Below are positions 63,301 through 64,000 of a DNA stretch of 64,000 bases, piece after piece. The DNA comes from Thermaerobacter sp. FW80 (GTDB lineage: Bacteria > Bacillota > Sulfobacillia > Thermaerobacterales > Thermaerobacteraceae), in assembly GCF_004634385.1 (NCBI RefSeq), contig NZ_CP037895.1, positions 1,215,245 to 1,279,244 of the forward strand, read 5' to 3'. A program made the translations under genes and the position numbers. Numbering within the stretch: the stretch's first letter is position 1; each line of letters opens with the position of its first letter. The notes under the pieces were generated by a model. The model was not told the origin of the DNA, did no database searches, and was given only the letters and a program-made list of their open reading frames with translations.

Positions 63301-63819
63301 TTGGCCGAACAAGCGCCCAAGATGCCGGAGCCGGTGCGCCTGCGGGTCGACTACCGGGCCGAGGTGGTCCGGCGCCTCGAGCGCCGGGGCGTGACCCTGC
63401 GGGACATCGCGGAGATCGTCCGCACCATCCAGGAGAAGTACGTGCCGGGCATCACGCTGGAGCAGTGCGAAGCCAGCGTGGAGGCGGTCATCGCCAAGCG
63501 CGAGGTGCAGCACGCCCTGCTGACGGGCATCGCCCTGGACGAGGCGGCCGAGCAGGGGTTGCTGGAGGAGCCGCTGCTGTCGATCCTCCGCACCGACGAG
63601 CCCCTCTACGGGGTCGACGAGGTCCTGGCGCTGGCCATCACCAACGTGTACGGCTCCATCGGCCTGACCAACTTCGGGTACCTGGACAAGGTGAAGCTGG
63701 GCGTCATCGAGCGGCTGAACAACCAGAAGAGCCAGGGCCGGGTGCAGACCTTCCTGGACGATCTGGTGGCCGGCGTGGCGGCGGCCGCGGCGGCGCGGAT
63801 CGCCCACAACGAGCCGTGA
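63301..63819 (+). CDS. pgpA: phosphatidylglycerophosphatase A (YutG-like)
   Basis: A 172-residue PgpA-family protein of the soluble, Firmicute YutG type, which dephosphorylates phosphatidylglycerophosphate. Conserved blocks are RRLERRGVTLRDIAEIVRTI, QEKYVPGITLEQCEASVEAV and DEPLYGVDEVLALAITNVYG, plus LTNFGYLDKVKLGVIERLN. The TTG start at 63301 has a GAGGAGGGA site. It sits between dnaE and a Rossmann/DUF2520 gene. Confidence 0.9.
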   Translation: MAEQAPKMPEPVRLRVDYRAEVVRRLERRGVTLRDIAEIVRTIQEKYVPGITLEQCEASVEAVIAKREVQHALLTGIALDEAAEQGLLEEPLLSILRTDEPLYGVDEVLALAITNVYGSIGLTNFGYLDKVKLGVIERLNNQKSQGRVQTFLDDLVAGVAAAAAARIAHNEP

Positions 63820-63865
63820 GGCGGTGCGGCGGGCGACGGGGCCGTCGGGAGGGAACGCGGGCGGC

Positions 63866-64000
63866 GTGAGGGAATCCCGCATCAGCCCGGACGAGCATGC
63901 CATCCTGCTGGTCGGCCCTGGCCGGGCAGGCCGGGCCCTGGCGCGGGTCTGGCATGCGGCCGGCGTGCCGGTGGCCTGGGTGGTGGGACGCCGGGAGGAA
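63866..64000 (+). CDS. Rossmann-fold DUF2520-type protein, 5' end only
   Basis: The first 45 codons are present before the window ends. HAILLVGPGRAGRALARVWH carries a dinucleotide-binding GxGxxG-like loop, followed by GVPVAWVVGRREE. This matches the N-terminus of the Rossmann-like/DUF2520 proteins often found beside pantothenate genes in Firmicutes. GTG start at 63866. Identification rests on the N-terminus only. Confidence 0.65.
   Translation, partial: MRESRISPDEHAILLVGPGRAGRALARVWHAAGVPVAWVVGRREE

Overview
The window is very GC-rich chromosomal DNA (roughly 70 percent by eye) from an endospore-forming Firmicute. Spore genes are spread through it: spoIID, spoIIP, ytrH, a ytrI-like gene and an alpha/beta-type small acid-soluble spore protein. 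It also carries Firmicute-type genes such as bacilliredoxin, a DUF2600 (YtpB-like) protein, a DUF1002 protein and a YutG-like pgpA. GTG and TTG starts are common, and many proteins carry Gly/Ala/Pro-rich linkers. This fits a thermophilic high-GC lineage such as Thermaerobacter, but the organism assignment is inference.

Layout. 0-2.2 kb is an IS607-type element (serine recombinase TnpA overlapping TnpB, with a probable reRNA end). 2.6-7.1 kb holds nrdR and an adenosylcobalamin-dependent ribonucleotide reductase interrupted by a LAGLIDADG intein. 7.6-14 kb holds a chemoreceptor, an SDR oxidoreductase, an EamA exporter, a CBS protein and the DUF2600 protein. 14.2-18.7 kb is a decaying zone: a TnpB-related remnant, tandem repeats, hpt, a complete ISLre2-type element with a perfect 9-bp target duplication, and an OppD-like scrap. 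18.7-25.2 kb is a moxR / DUF58 / transglutaminase operon whose DUF58 gene is frameshifted. 25.4-30.8 kb holds a methyltransferase-DUF309 fusion, a Bcp peroxiredoxin, a selenocysteine tRNA, an alpha/beta hydrolase, DUF1002 and DedA. 31-41.2 kb is sporulation-rich (spoIID, spoIIP, SASP, ytrH, ytrI-like), with an MBL hydrolase, an aminotransferase and murD.

41.2-51 kb is clearly different in base composition and looks acquired. It is a ribose operon (rbsR-K-D-A-C-B) ending in a strong terminator, with rbsB broken by an IS256-type insertion, followed by degraded DNA and an SLH-domain surface protein. 51.4-55.1 kb holds two AbrB/PIN toxin-antitoxin modules (one antitoxin frameshifted by a 7-bp tandem duplication), a YcaQ-like protein and a solitary AbrB domain. 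55.2-64 kb returns to backbone: hemE, bacilliredoxin, OsmC, a TSUP transporter, dnaE, pgpA and the start of a Rossmann/DUF2520 gene.

The most unusual signal is a recurrent 13-base motif, GGACGAACCGGCC. Its 11-base core occurs 15 times exactly, on both strands. It lies almost only in intergenic DNA and in non-conserved protein linkers or tails, once as a head-to-head palindrome, and exact copies are absent from 38.4 to 58.85 kb. A second theme is exact-period tandem repeats of 19, 27, 33, 34 and 60 bp in intergenic DNA, together with two frameshifts caused by perfect short tandem duplications.
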